Assembly (NCBI GenBank): GCA_943789465.1
Contig: CALSUF010000001.1
Location: 372,001-436,000, forward strand
DNA length: 64,000 nt
Direction of reading: 5' to 3'
Origin: an uncultured Flavobacteriaceae bacterium
Lineage (GTDB): Bacteria; Bacteroidota; Bacteroidia; Flavobacteriales; Flavobacteriaceae
The notes below the pieces were generated by a model that saw only the letters and a list, made by a program, of their open reading frames with translations, did no database searches and was not told where the DNA came from. The first letter of the stretch is position 1. Each line of letters opens with the position of its first letter. The position numbers and the translations under genes were made by a program. Of this stretch, positions 27,894 through 34,739 are shown in pieces.

Positions 27894-29219
27894 ATGAAAA
27901 AGCTAACAAAACTTATTGGCCTTAAAAAAATAGAATTTGACGATTTAGTAAATCAAATTGATAGTCCAATCCAGTTAAGACCTGCTAGACTTATCCCAGT
28001 TTTAAAAACAGGTGACGAAATGGCATTAACATCAATACTATTATCGTCATTAAGGTTAATAAAAGAGTTTAGAGATATTGTGTTTAGAGAAATCAAAATG
28101 AGTAGAAATGGTAAAGTCTTTTTTTACACTGAAGTATGCTTTCCGAAAATTGATAAATCAAGAATAGATGGACTTATTCTAGTCACAAAAAAGGATGTAA
28201 TAACTGAAGCTGCTTTTGTAGAAGTAAAAAGTAAAAAGGATGAAATTGATAAAATTCAAATAGAAAAGTATATCAAGATTGCCAAGCAATTAAAGGTAAA
28301 TACATTAGTAACTGTTTCAAATGAATTTGTTAGCACCCCAGAACAATCTCCGTTGAGGTTGAAAACAGGAAAGTTTAACTTATTTCATTTGTCTTGGTCT
28401 CACATTATAACACACGGACACATACTGTTATTTGATAATGATAATGATATCGAGGACACAGACCAAGTTGAAATTATGAAAGAGACGCTACATTATATGG
28501 AGCACCCAAATGCAGGCGTAAACGGATTTTTATCTATGAAGGGTTGGAAAGAACTCTCAGCTAACATTAGAGGTAAAGTTCCTATTCCAAAGGATATTGA
28601 TTATTTGGAAAATGCCATTAACAGTTGGTATCAGGAAGAAGCTGATATTTCTTTAATGTTGAGTAGAAACCTGGGGGTTTTAGCCAAGACCCCTATAAGA
28701 ACAGAAGCAACACTAAAGGCTGATAAAAGTAAATTAGTGAAAGATTTTACTTTGGCAGGTCAAATTTCTGTAAAAAATGCCGTCTCTGATATCAAAATAT
28801 TAATTGACTTTGAACGAAGGTCGGTGAGTTTAAAAAATAGTATTTTACCTCCAAAGGATAAAGGTACTGTAGCGAGAATTACTTGGGTTAAAAAACAAAT
28901 TGAAAACTGCAAAAAGAGCGAAAGCACTATTTTTCAGAAAATAAGTGATAAAATTTGGGTAGAGGCGGACATTAAATTTGCAAGAGAAAATTTAAAAGTA
29001 AACTTCAACAATATGGAAGACTTGTACGAACAATCTAAAGGGAAAGATATTCAAAAATTTCACATCTCTGTAATGGACGGATTTGGAAGCGGTTTTTCTT
29101 CTGAAAAGAAATTTGTTACATTAACTGAAGAACTAGTTTTAAATTATTACGAAGGGATTGTTCAAAACTTAACAAACTGGAACCAACCATCTCCAAAATT
29201 AAATCTTTCAGATAACTAA
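27894..29219 (+). CDS. Predicted PD-(D/E)XK nuclease-like protein, unknown family
   Basis: The 441-residue soluble protein has an N-terminal region with the order expected of a PD-(D/E)XK core: a helix with Glu42 (TGDEMALTSILLSSL), then SRIDGLILV (Asp92), then AAFVEVKSKKDEI (Glu110, Lys112). The remaining 300 residues, with several short beta/helical stretches, match nothing I recognise. The start at 27894 is preferred because the upstream TTG lies in the promoter. It stands alone between gene debris on both sides and is flanked by a repeated palindrome, which suggests arrival by transfer. A defence or repair role is possible but unproven. Confidence 0.55.
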   Translation: MKKLTKLIGLKKIEFDDLVNQIDSPIQLRPARLIPVLKTGDEMALTSILLSSLRLIKEFRDIVFREIKMSRNGKVFFYTEVCFPKIDKSRIDGLILVTKKDVITEAAFVEVKSKKDEIDKIQIEKYIKIAKQLKVNTLVTVSNEFVSTPEQSPLRLKTGKFNLFHLSWSHIITHGHILLFDNDNDIEDTDQVEIMKETLHYMEHPNAGVNGFLSMKGWKELSANIRGKVPIPKDIDYLENAINSWYQEEADISLMLSRNLGVLAKTPIRTEATLKADKSKLVKDFTLAGQISVKNAVSDIKILIDFERRSVSLKNSILPPKDKGTVARITWVKKQIENCKKSESTIFQKISDKIWVEADIKFARENLKVNFNNMEDLYEQSKGKDIQKFHISVMDGFGSGFSSEKKFVTLTEELVLNYYEGIVQNLTNWNQPSPKLNLSDN

Positions 29220-29247
29220 TTGTACAAAACACACAGCATAAAAAGAG

Positions 29248-29261
29248 TTTGATTAATCAAG
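29248..29261. repeat. Palindrome TTTGATTAATCAAG, copy 2
   Basis: The second copy of the 14-bp palindrome (first base differs, T for C) lies 28 bases after the predicted nuclease stop and is followed by a T run. Together with copy 1 it frames the gene. It could be a short terminator-like element or a footprint of insertion. Confidence 0.45.
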
Positions 29262-29280
29262 TTTTTTCAATTAGGTTAGT

Positions 29281-29510
29281 ATGGTGAAAAACAGCCTGTT
29301 TAAACACCTTTTAGAAGCTACTGAAATAAATGACATTCAACGTCGCTATATAGCCTTTAAATTAGCCGAAAACAGCGTTAAGACCATTATCAGTATAGAG
29401 CGATAGATAAACTCAAATACACGCTTAAAACGGACAACGGAAATTATAAATTAGAAGCTACTGACTTGCCACTTCCTATTAGTAGGGTTGAGAAGTTTAA
29501 AACAATCTAA
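29281..29510 (+). pseudogene. Frameshifted gene remnant
   Basis: ATG at 29281 opens a 41-codon frame (MVKNSLFKHLLEATEIND, RRYIAFKLAENSVKTII) that stops at 29404-29406. Coding-like sequence continues in another frame to a stop at 29508 (KLKYTLKTDNGNYKLEATDLP, ISRVEKFKTI). This is best explained by a frameshift near 29400 in a short gene of about 75 codons. I do not recognise the family. It accounts for most of the 379-base gap before the next gene. Confidence 0.4.
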
Positions 29511-29598
29511 TTCTTATATGATTAGTTCTACTAATTTTCAAATCAAAGTATAATCCGTAGTAATTAAAGAAGTTAACTTTATGAATTAGTTTTTTCAT

Positions 29599-30441
29599 TT
29601 AGTTGGTGTATAATATTTCTAAAGTCACTTCAGACAAGCTATTGTCTATATTTTGATTTTGAGAGTCTGTAAAAGTCCCTATTTCTAAAAACGTTACATA
29701 GCCGTCATTATCAAAACTATAGGAATAATACTCGGTTTCTGTATAACTTAACACCCCTTCATAATACCTATTTATTTCTTTAGTTAAAGGAAGGTTTGTG
29801 TTGTTTTTTCCATAATAATTTTGAACAGGATAATGCGGTATTAAACTTCCAAAGAAAGGGTGAAATAATTTAGATTTATTTTCAAATGTAGTGTAGGTTA
29901 TGACGGTCTCAAATCTATCATCACCGATACCCTCAGTTCTTATTAAATTTCCATTTTGGTAAATATAGTTTACTCCTGAAGACCCATCATCTGGATTAAT
30001 ACTACTAATATATCCATTGTCATACACAATATTACTAGTGACTTCAATATTACCATCTTCATCATTTGTATTAAATGTATCAATGTAACCATTGTCATTT
30101 AAATCAATTTGAGCTAACTCTCCCATAGAACTAGCTATTAGATATCCATCGAAGTGCTCTATGTAGTTAGTAGAGTTTTGTTCCTCGTATAACAAATCGT
30201 TAGGACATTCTAAGCCGTAGATTTGGGTTTTAAAAGAAGTAATTAAGTTGTCACTATTGTAAATGCAATTAGTGGTATTTGCAGAACGAAAACTACTGTA
30301 ATCCAAACAAGTTTGAACAGAACTAAACGTAACACTTTCTATTAATTTTTCGTTAGATGGATTTGTGTTTTCCTCATTAGAAGCATCATCACTTGAACAA
30401 GCGAAGATTAATAAAGCGGAGAGAAGAATTAGTTTTTTCAT
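29599..30441 (-). CDS. Lipoprotein with repeated beta-hairpin motifs
   Basis: The 280-residue protein has a lipoprotein signal MKKLILLSALLIFACSSDD (lipobox LIFAC, followed by the SDD stretch common in Bacteroidota surface lipoproteins). The body has tandem hydrophilic hairpins (YNSDNLITSFKTQ, YDNGYISSINPDD, YQNGNLIRTEG), typical of DUF4595/YD-like porin-fold lipoproteins; this family name is tentative. The first 16 residues and the DNA around the start are almost identical to those of the next gene upstream. The two genes are three bases apart. Confidence 0.65.
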   Translation of the reverse strand: MKKLILLSALLIFACSSDDASNEENTNPSNEKLIESVTFSSVQTCLDYSSFRSANTTNCIYNSDNLITSFKTQIYGLECPNDLLYEEQNSTNYIEHFDGYLIASSMGELAQIDLNDNGYIDTFNTNDEDGNIEVTSNIVYDNGYISSINPDDGSSGVNYIYQNGNLIRTEGIGDDRFETVITYTTFENKSKLFHPFFGSLIPHYPVQNYYGKNNTNLPLTKEINRYYEGVLSYTETEYYSYSFDNDGYVTFLEIGTFTDSQNQNIDNSLSEVTLEILYTN

Positions 30442-30458
30442 TGGTTAGTTTTTAATAA
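30397..30458. repeat. Signal-peptide cassette repeat, copy 1 (62 bp)
   Basis: This 62-base stretch covers the start and lipoprotein signal of the gene at 29599-30441 plus the last codons and stop of the upstream LamG gene. It matches 31381-31442 at 61 of 62 positions. Such conservation between otherwise unrelated genes points to a recent duplication or gene conversion. Confidence 0.85.
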
Positions 30459-31425
30459 ACTTTTTTGTTGATGAATTTATGCCATCAGAGATTTTAATAA
30501 AATAAACCCCATTTGACAATTCACTTACATCAATCTTATCAACATTACTCTTAGAAAGCACCTTTTTACCTAGAAGGTTAAAAACAGAAATAGATGTTGA
30601 GTTTTTATGGCCCTGTACAAATAGTTGATTATCCGTTGGGTTTGGATATATTGAAATATCTAATTTGTTTTTATGGCTTAGTGAGAGAGTTGAAGAAGAA
30701 TGAATATTCTCAACTTCGTTCTGAGTAAGAGGCCTTGTCCAAATCCCAATATTGTCAAACCATCCATTGTAATATTCAGTAGACCCTCCTCCAATATCGC
30801 CACCAAAATATACACTCATATTGTTGTCATAACAACTTAAATCGGAGGCTTCATTAGAAACTGTTATTAAATTACCATTTACATAAAATGATGTTTGCTG
30901 CCCTTCAATAACATACGTTAATAAATGCCATATATTCCTTTCAATACTGACTAAGTTATCAATATCGTTGAGGCTCTCAGCATATGACCCATTACATTCT
31001 CCTGGTGCGTAATATAAATATCGCCCGTTATATAATGGAGAGGTAGAGTCTGCCCAATTTAAGCCCCATCGCCACCCACCACCAATTGTTCCAAATTGGA
31101 CTTTATTGTGAATGTTATAAGAAACGGCTTTTGTCCAAAATTGAATCGTGAAGTTAACAATATCCAATTCATTATTGGAGGGCAAAATAATCAACTGGTT
31201 TTCTAAATATACAGATTCATCACCATTTTCAAAAGTATCAACAGAATATAAACCATTTGTTGTCCCGTGATTTTCATTGCCACTCAAATCATCAACTCCA
31301 GAAGTGACATTTAGAGGCCAATATCCATATAGCCCATCAGCTGGAATCCAGTCCGGTAATGAACTATCTTGTGAATAACTACAAGCGAATATTAATAAAG
31401 CGGAGAGAAGAATTAGTTTTTTCAT
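30445..31425 (-). CDS. LamG-domain protein with lipobox and T9SS sorting domain
   Basis: The 326-residue protein has a LamG/concanavalin-like domain (about 30-230: GLYGYWPLN, FTIQFWTKAV, GWFDNIGIWTRPLTQNEVE) and a T9SS type A sorting domain (about 250-326: IYPNPTDNQLFVQG, LSNGVYFIKISDG, KKFIKN). Its first 16 residues are identical to the lipoprotein signal of the next gene, with the lipobox LIFACS. The continuation SYSQDS looks like the end of an ordinary signal peptide. T9SS cargo normally uses signal peptidase I, so a lipobox here is unusual and may result from recombination. Confidence 0.75.
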   Translation of the reverse strand: MKKLILLSALLIFACSYSQDSSLPDWIPADGLYGYWPLNVTSGVDDLSGNENHGTTNGLYSVDTFENGDESVYLENQLIILPSNNELDIVNFTIQFWTKAVSYNIHNKVQFGTIGGGWRWGLNWADSTSPLYNGRYLYYAPGECNGSYAESLNDIDNLVSIERNIWHLLTYVIEGQQTSFYVNGNLITVSNEASDLSCYDNNMSVYFGGDIGGGSTEYYNGWFDNIGIWTRPLTQNEVENIHSSSTLSLSHKNKLDISIYPNPTDNQLFVQGHKNSTSISVFNLLGKKVLSKSNVDKIDVSELSNGVYFIKISDGINSSTKKFIKN

Positions 31426-31442
31426 TGGTTAGTTTTTAATAA
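31381..31442. repeat. Signal-peptide cassette repeat, copy 2 (62 bp)
   Basis: This copy covers the start and signal sequence of the LamG gene. Upstream of the ATG it includes TTATTAAAAAC-TAA-CC on the minus strand, the same bases that form the IKN-stop end of the LamG gene in copy 1. It therefore seems to retain the tail of a lost T9SS gene in front of the LamG gene. Confidence 0.8.
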
Positions 31443-31473
31443 GACATTCTTATTGATTGGAATTTTTGATTTA

Positions 31474-31902
31474 CTATTGACAAAGATTAGAAAATTGAGT
31501 TTTGGAAAAATATTCTGTATATAAACCATTTATCTCTTCACCTTCTAAAACTAAATCAACGTTGTCATTAACAGTTAATCTGTTTGTGTATTGAGTTGCC
31601 TCTTCAATATAAACTAATCTATCTCCAGAATTTTCGATTATTGTAAAAAATTCATTGCCTATAACTTCTGTATAACACGAATTGTCGTCAGCGTTTTCAA
31701 GAATTTCACTGAACGTAACGCTTTTTGGGTTATTGCTGACAATAATCCTATATGAATATTCTGGATTTGTACTGTAAAAATCCTCATCCCATACCACACC
31801 ATCATATTTCTCTAAAAACGTTCCGTTAGAGTTATCATTACTATCATCACTACTACAAGCAAAAATTGTTACAGCTAAAAATAAGCAAATAAAATTCTTC
31901 AT
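31474..31902 (-). CDS. Lipoprotein (142 aa), function unknown
   Basis: The protein begins MKNFICLFLAVTIFACSSDD, a lipoprotein signal with the lipobox IFAC, followed by an acidic linker and a body of about 115 residues with two cysteines near the C terminus (SCYTE, SNLC). No family is recognised. It is the first gene of a run of three minus-strand lipoprotein or surface genes, and a -7 promoter element precedes it. Confidence 0.65.
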   Translation of the reverse strand: MKNFICLFLAVTIFACSSDDSNDNSNGTFLEKYDGVVWDEDFYSTNPEYSYRIIVSNNPKSVTFSEILENADDNSCYTEVIGNEFFTIIENSGDRLVYIEEATQYTNRLTVNDNVDLVLEGEEINGLYTEYFSKTQFSNLCQ

Positions 31903-31922
31903 AATTAAATTGGTTTATAATT

Positions 31923-31930
31923 CAAATATA
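31923..31930 (-). promoter_or_regulatory. Promoter -7 element for lipoprotein run
   Basis: Minus-strand TATATTTG matches TAnnTTTG and lies 20 bases upstream of the ATG at 31902. It probably drives the three genes 31902-29599. No TTTG at the expected -33 spacing was seen. The bases from 31931 to 32120 contain no gene I can support; only a short direct repeat GTCTGTCA (twice near 32010) stands out. Confidence 0.45.
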
Positions 31931-32120
31931 AGAAATAATTATCTAAGTAGCTTTGGAACAAAGCGTGTTGAGGAAACTGCTAAAAGCGAAAAGAACAGAA
32001 GTGTCTGTCAAAAGTCTGTCAGTTATTTAGTAAATTTGGACTGTTCTTTGAGATGTTTAAAAATTAAGTGAGAGATGGCTTTTAGTAGCTTTTCGAGACT
32101 GGTTAGAGAGTGAGAGCCAC

Positions 32121-32145
32121 AAAAAACCCCTCAATTAAGAAGGGT
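32121..32145 (-). terminator. Terminator after GIY-YIG / tRNA-half unit
   Basis: On the minus strand ACCCTTC and GAGGGGT pair with one mismatch around a TTAATT loop and run into TTTTTT. It lies just beyond the 3' end of the tRNA-like remnant and would end transcripts from the unit. Confidence 0.55.
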
Positions 32146-32153
32146 ATTCAGGG

Positions 32154-32213
32154 TGGTCCCACATGGGCTCGAACCATGGACCCTCTGCCCCGATAGCTAT
32201 CGGGGGAGTCAGA
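32154..32213 (-). pseudogene. tRNA 3'-half with palindrome replacing anticodon loop
   Basis: On the minus strand this reads TCTGACTC, then the 18-bp palindrome CCCCGATAGCTATCGGGG, then CAGAGGGTCC, a T arm (CATGG-TTCGAGC-CCATG) and the acceptor end TGGGACC plus A. It matches the intact tRNA at 32545-32618 on both sides of the anticodon loop. The T-stem bases differ in a compensated way (CATGG/CCATG in place of CGAGG/CCTCG), so pairing is kept. The D arm and 5' acceptor strand are absent. It overlaps the last codons of the GIY-YIG gene. Confidence 0.75.
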
Positions 32214-32496
32214 CGCTAGTTTGCTTTTTTATTTTATCTACTAGTTCTGGATATTTTTTCAAATTTTCAATAAAAACGCTGCTTTTCATTCGTTTAATTT
32301 TACGTTCGAGTCGAATAGCATGCTTGTTTGTTTCAGTTTGAATTACCAAAAAGCGTTTCCAGTCGTCAGACTTGGAGGTATAAGAAGCGGTGTATTTTTT
32401 GGAGTTATGAGCTTTTAATCTTAGGTCAAAATTAGCACATGATCCTGTATAATACGAATCAAGTTGAGGACTGTATATGACATAACAAAAAGGCAT
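32209..32496 (-). CDS. GIY-YIG endonuclease (95 aa)
   Basis: The single-domain protein starts MPFCYVIYSPQLDSYYTGS, where VIY...YYTG is the GIY-YIG signature. The catalytic arginine is probably in FDLRLKAHN and the glutamate in AIRLERKIKRMKSS. I chose 32496 over the longer frame, which runs back through a terminator and the tRNA gene. The TGA stop lies inside the tRNA-like remnant. The small family is widespread in Bacteroidota as putative endonucleases; the biological target is not established. The position between a tRNA gene and a tRNA half suggests a mobile or homing element. Confidence 0.8.
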   Translation of the reverse strand: MPFCYVIYSPQLDSYYTGSCANFDLRLKAHNSKKYTASYTSKSDDWKRFLVIQTETNKHAIRLERKIKRMKSSVFIENLKKYPELVDKIKKQTSV

Positions 32497-32513
32497 CGAT
32501 TTGGTTTTGATAT

Positions 32514-32539
32514 AAAAAAGCAGCCCTAGAGCTGCTTTT
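32514..32539 (-). terminator. Terminator after tRNA gene
   Basis: On the minus strand AAAAGCAGC pairs perfectly with GCTGCTTTT around a six-base loop and is followed by a T run. It lies a few bases after the 3' end of the intact tRNA gene and just before the GIY-YIG start. Confidence 0.75.
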
Positions 32540-32544
32540 ATCAG

Positions 32545-32618
32545 TGGTCCCACGAGGGCTCGAACCTCGGACCCTCTGATTATGAGTCAGATGCTCTAAC
32601 CAACTGAGCTATGGGACC
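32545..32618 (-). tRNA. tRNA with CAT anticodon (elongator Met or Ile2)
   Basis: The minus-strand cloverleaf is complete: acceptor GGTCCCA / TGGGACC, D arm GCTC...GAGC, anticodon arm TCTGA-CTCATAA-TCAGA with anticodon CAT, variable GGGTC, T arm CGAGG-TTCGAGC-CCTCG, and discriminator A. CCA is not encoded. The loop CTCATAA occurs in both elongator Met and lysidine-modified Ile2 tRNAs, so I cannot decide between them by eye. It lies downstream of mce on the same strand. Confidence 0.95.
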
Positions 32619-32665
32619 AATACGGCTGCAATATTACAACGTTTTTTAAAATTATAAAAAGAAAA

Positions 32666-33079
32666 TCAGTCTTTATTAGGGCGTTCTTGACAGAGTTCAA
32701 TCAGAACACCGTTTGTTGATTTCGGATGTAGAAACGCAATCCGTTTATTGTCTGCTCCTTCTTTGGCGACCTCATGAATCAACTCAAAACCTTCCGCTTT
32801 TAAACGGGTCAACTCAACTTCAATATCTTCCACCTCAAAAGCAATATGATGGACGCCTTCGCCTTTTTTAGCAATAAACTTAGCAATGGGACTGTTCGCA
32901 TCTGTCGCTTCTAACAACTCAATTTTATGCGTTCCTACATCAAAGAATGAGGTTGTGACCCCTTCTGACGCCACTTGCTCTGTTTTATAATGCGGCACCC
33001 CCAAGAGTTTTTTAAACAACTCATTAGAAGTTTTCAAGTCTTTGACTGCAATGCCAATGTGTTCTATTTTCTTCAGCAT
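32666..33079 (-). CDS. mce: Methylmalonyl-CoA epimerase
   Basis: The 137-residue protein belongs to the glyoxalase/VOC fold and interconverts the epimers of methylmalonyl-CoA. The opening KKIEHIGIAVKDL (His metal ligand), the central KIELLEATD and GVHHIAFEVEDI, and the C-terminal VLIELCQ (Glu ligand) match the enzyme closely. It diverges from rbfA. A -7-like TAAATTTG at 33084-33091 lies only five bases before the ATG, which would give a leaderless or nearly leaderless mRNA. Confidence 0.92.
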   Translation of the reverse strand: MLKKIEHIGIAVKDLKTSNELFKKLLGVPHYKTEQVASEGVTTSFFDVGTHKIELLEATDANSPIAKFIAKKGEGVHHIAFEVEDIEVELTRLKAEGFELIHEVAKEGADNKRIAFLHPKSTNGVLIELCQERPNKD

Positions 33080-33146
33080 AGGACAAATTTAACCGAAAAG
33101 GACTAGCTTTTAAACAATTCACCTAGAAATATATTATTTTTACCCC

Positions 33147-33539
33147 ATGGAAAGTCAAAGACAAAAAAAAATAGCCTCCGTTTTACAGCGTGATCTCGTT
33201 GAGGTACTTCAAGGCGCAGCCACCCAAGGCGGGATGAAAGGTATACTTATTTCAGTCACCAAAGTCAATGTGACCGTCGATCTTTCGATCGCCAAAGTGT
33301 ATTTGAGTATTTTTCCAATAGATAAAGGTGCCGAGCTTTTAGAAGGTATAAAATCAAATGCACCCCTTATCAAACACGAGCTATCGCAACGCACCAAACA
33401 CCAACTGCGTCGCATGCCACAATTGATTTTTTATATTGATGATTCATTGGAGTACATCGACCAGATAGACAAGTCGCTCAAAGGTATTGAAAATCCAATT
33501 GACAACCCTGATTTGCTAGAGAAACGAAAAAAATCCTAA
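33147..33539 (+). CDS. rbfA: Ribosome-binding factor A
   Basis: RbfA helps 30S ribosomal subunit maturation. The 130-residue protein starts ESQRQKKIASVLQRDLVEVL and includes ISVTKVNVTVDLSIAKVYLSIF and the KH-like motif LRRMPQLIFYIDDSLEY. It is followed with no gap by the LolC/E-like permease gene. This rbfA-permease pairing is common in Bacteroidota. Confidence 0.94.
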   Translation: MESQRQKKIASVLQRDLVEVLQGAATQGGMKGILISVTKVNVTVDLSIAKVYLSIFPIDKGAELLEGIKSNAPLIKHELSQRTKHQLRRMPQLIFYIDDSLEYIDQIDKSLKGIENPIDNPDLLEKRKKS

Positions 33540-34739
33540 TTGAAATTCCCTCTCTATATCGCCAAACGTTATTTGTTTTCTAAAAGCAATAACAACGCCA
33601 TCAATTTTATCACCCTTATTGCTGGTTTTGGAATTATTATAGGAACTGCCGCCCTTTTTATAGTCCTTTCAGGATTTTCGGGACTTAAAAATTTTAGCTT
33701 AGAATTCACCTCTTTTATAGATCCAGATCTTAAAATTGTACCCAGTACTACCAAAACAATTCGGTTTACTGCTGCCCAAAAACAAGCTCTTAAATCTTTA
33801 AACAGTGTTGCCTCCTTTACAGAAGTAGTCGAAGAACGGATGCTTATGAATTGCGATAACAAACATTTGGCTGTTACCCTCAAAGGGGTAGATGCCAATT
33901 ATCCGCAAGCAACCATCGATTCTGTTTTGATGTACGGACAGTGGTTTGAACCCAACACGCCGCAAATAGTCGCCGGTTGGGGGGTTACTAATGAGCTAGG
34001 TTTTGGAATTTTTGATGTTGCAAAAGTGATTAAACTCTATGCGCCCAAACCAGGTACTGGACAACAGACCTCTGTAAAAAGTGCTTTTACAAGTATGAAA
34101 GTCGCCAATGCTGGTATTTTCCAAGTGAATGAAACACTTGATAACGGAACAGTATTTACATCTCTTGAAAACGCCAAATATTTATTAAACTACGATACGG
34201 AAACCCTTAGCGCATTAGATATTTACCTAAAACCATCTATTGATGAAGAGACCGCAAGAAGTGCACTACAATCTATTTTTAATAATAAAGTTACGATTAA
34301 GAACCGTCTCCAACTTAACGATGCGCTTTATAAAATGCTCAATACAGAACACGTGGCGGTCTATTTGATTTTCACATTGATTTTGATCATCGCCTTGTTT
34401 AATATTATCGGATCTATTATTATGATGATTTTAGACAAGAAAAAGAATTTGAAAACTTTGTATAATCTAGGCGCAACCGTCAAAGAATTGCGACACATAT
34501 TTTATTACCAAGGTATTTTAATGACGGTAATCGGTGGGAGTATAGGACTCGGTATTGGTGTAGTTGTCATATGGATGCAGCAAAAATATGATTTAGTAAT
34601 GATCACCCCTTCGTTGCCATATCCTGTAGATTTACAGCTTACTAATATTGGTGTTGTTTTTGGAACTATTTTTATTTTAGGGGTATTAGCCTCGCGCATT
34701 GCCTCACAACGTATTGCTAAAACACAGCTAAACGTCTAG
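33540..34739 (+). CDS. FtsX/LolC-E-like ABC transporter permease
   Basis: The 399-residue inner-membrane protein has one N-terminal helix (about 20-45), a large periplasmic MacB-like domain (about 50-270) and three C-terminal helices (about 275-395). This is the layout of lipoprotein-releasing LolC/LolE permeases. It starts with TTG at 33540, immediately after the rbfA TAA; the resulting MKFPLYIAKRYLFSK is the standard opening of the family, so the TTG start is well supported. The 3' end overlaps the convergent dusB by four bases. The ATPase partner is not in the window. Confidence 0.85.
   Translation: MKFPLYIAKRYLFSKSNNNAINFITLIAGFGIIIGTAALFIVLSGFSGLKNFSLEFTSFIDPDLKIVPSTTKTIRFTAAQKQALKSLNSVASFTEVVEERMLMNCDNKHLAVTLKGVDANYPQATIDSVLMYGQWFEPNTPQIVAGWGVTNELGFGIFDVAKVIKLYAPKPGTGQQTSVKSAFTSMKVANAGIFQVNETLDNGTVFTSLENAKYLLNYDTETLSALDIYLKPSIDEETARSALQSIFNNKVTIKNRLQLNDALYKMLNTEHVAVYLIFTLILIIALFNIIGSIIMMILDKKKNLKTLYNLGATVKELRHIFYYQGILMTVIGGSIGLGIGVVVIWMQQKYDLVMITPSLPYPVDLQLTNIGVVFGTIFILGVLASRIASQRIAKTQLNV

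Noticed and set aside
31931-32120. Attachment site or integrase remnant next to the tRNA-half unit
   Set aside because: No integrase-like coding sequence and no long direct repeat could be found; only an 8-base repeat is present.
32154-32213. A second functional tRNA gene
   Set aside because: The D arm and 5' acceptor strand are missing and the anticodon loop is replaced by a palindrome, so a cloverleaf cannot form.
32153-32341. A plus-strand protein beginning MVPHGLEPWTLCPDS
   Set aside because: It is the translation of the antisense of the tRNA-like remnant and of the GIY-YIG gene, not a coding gene.
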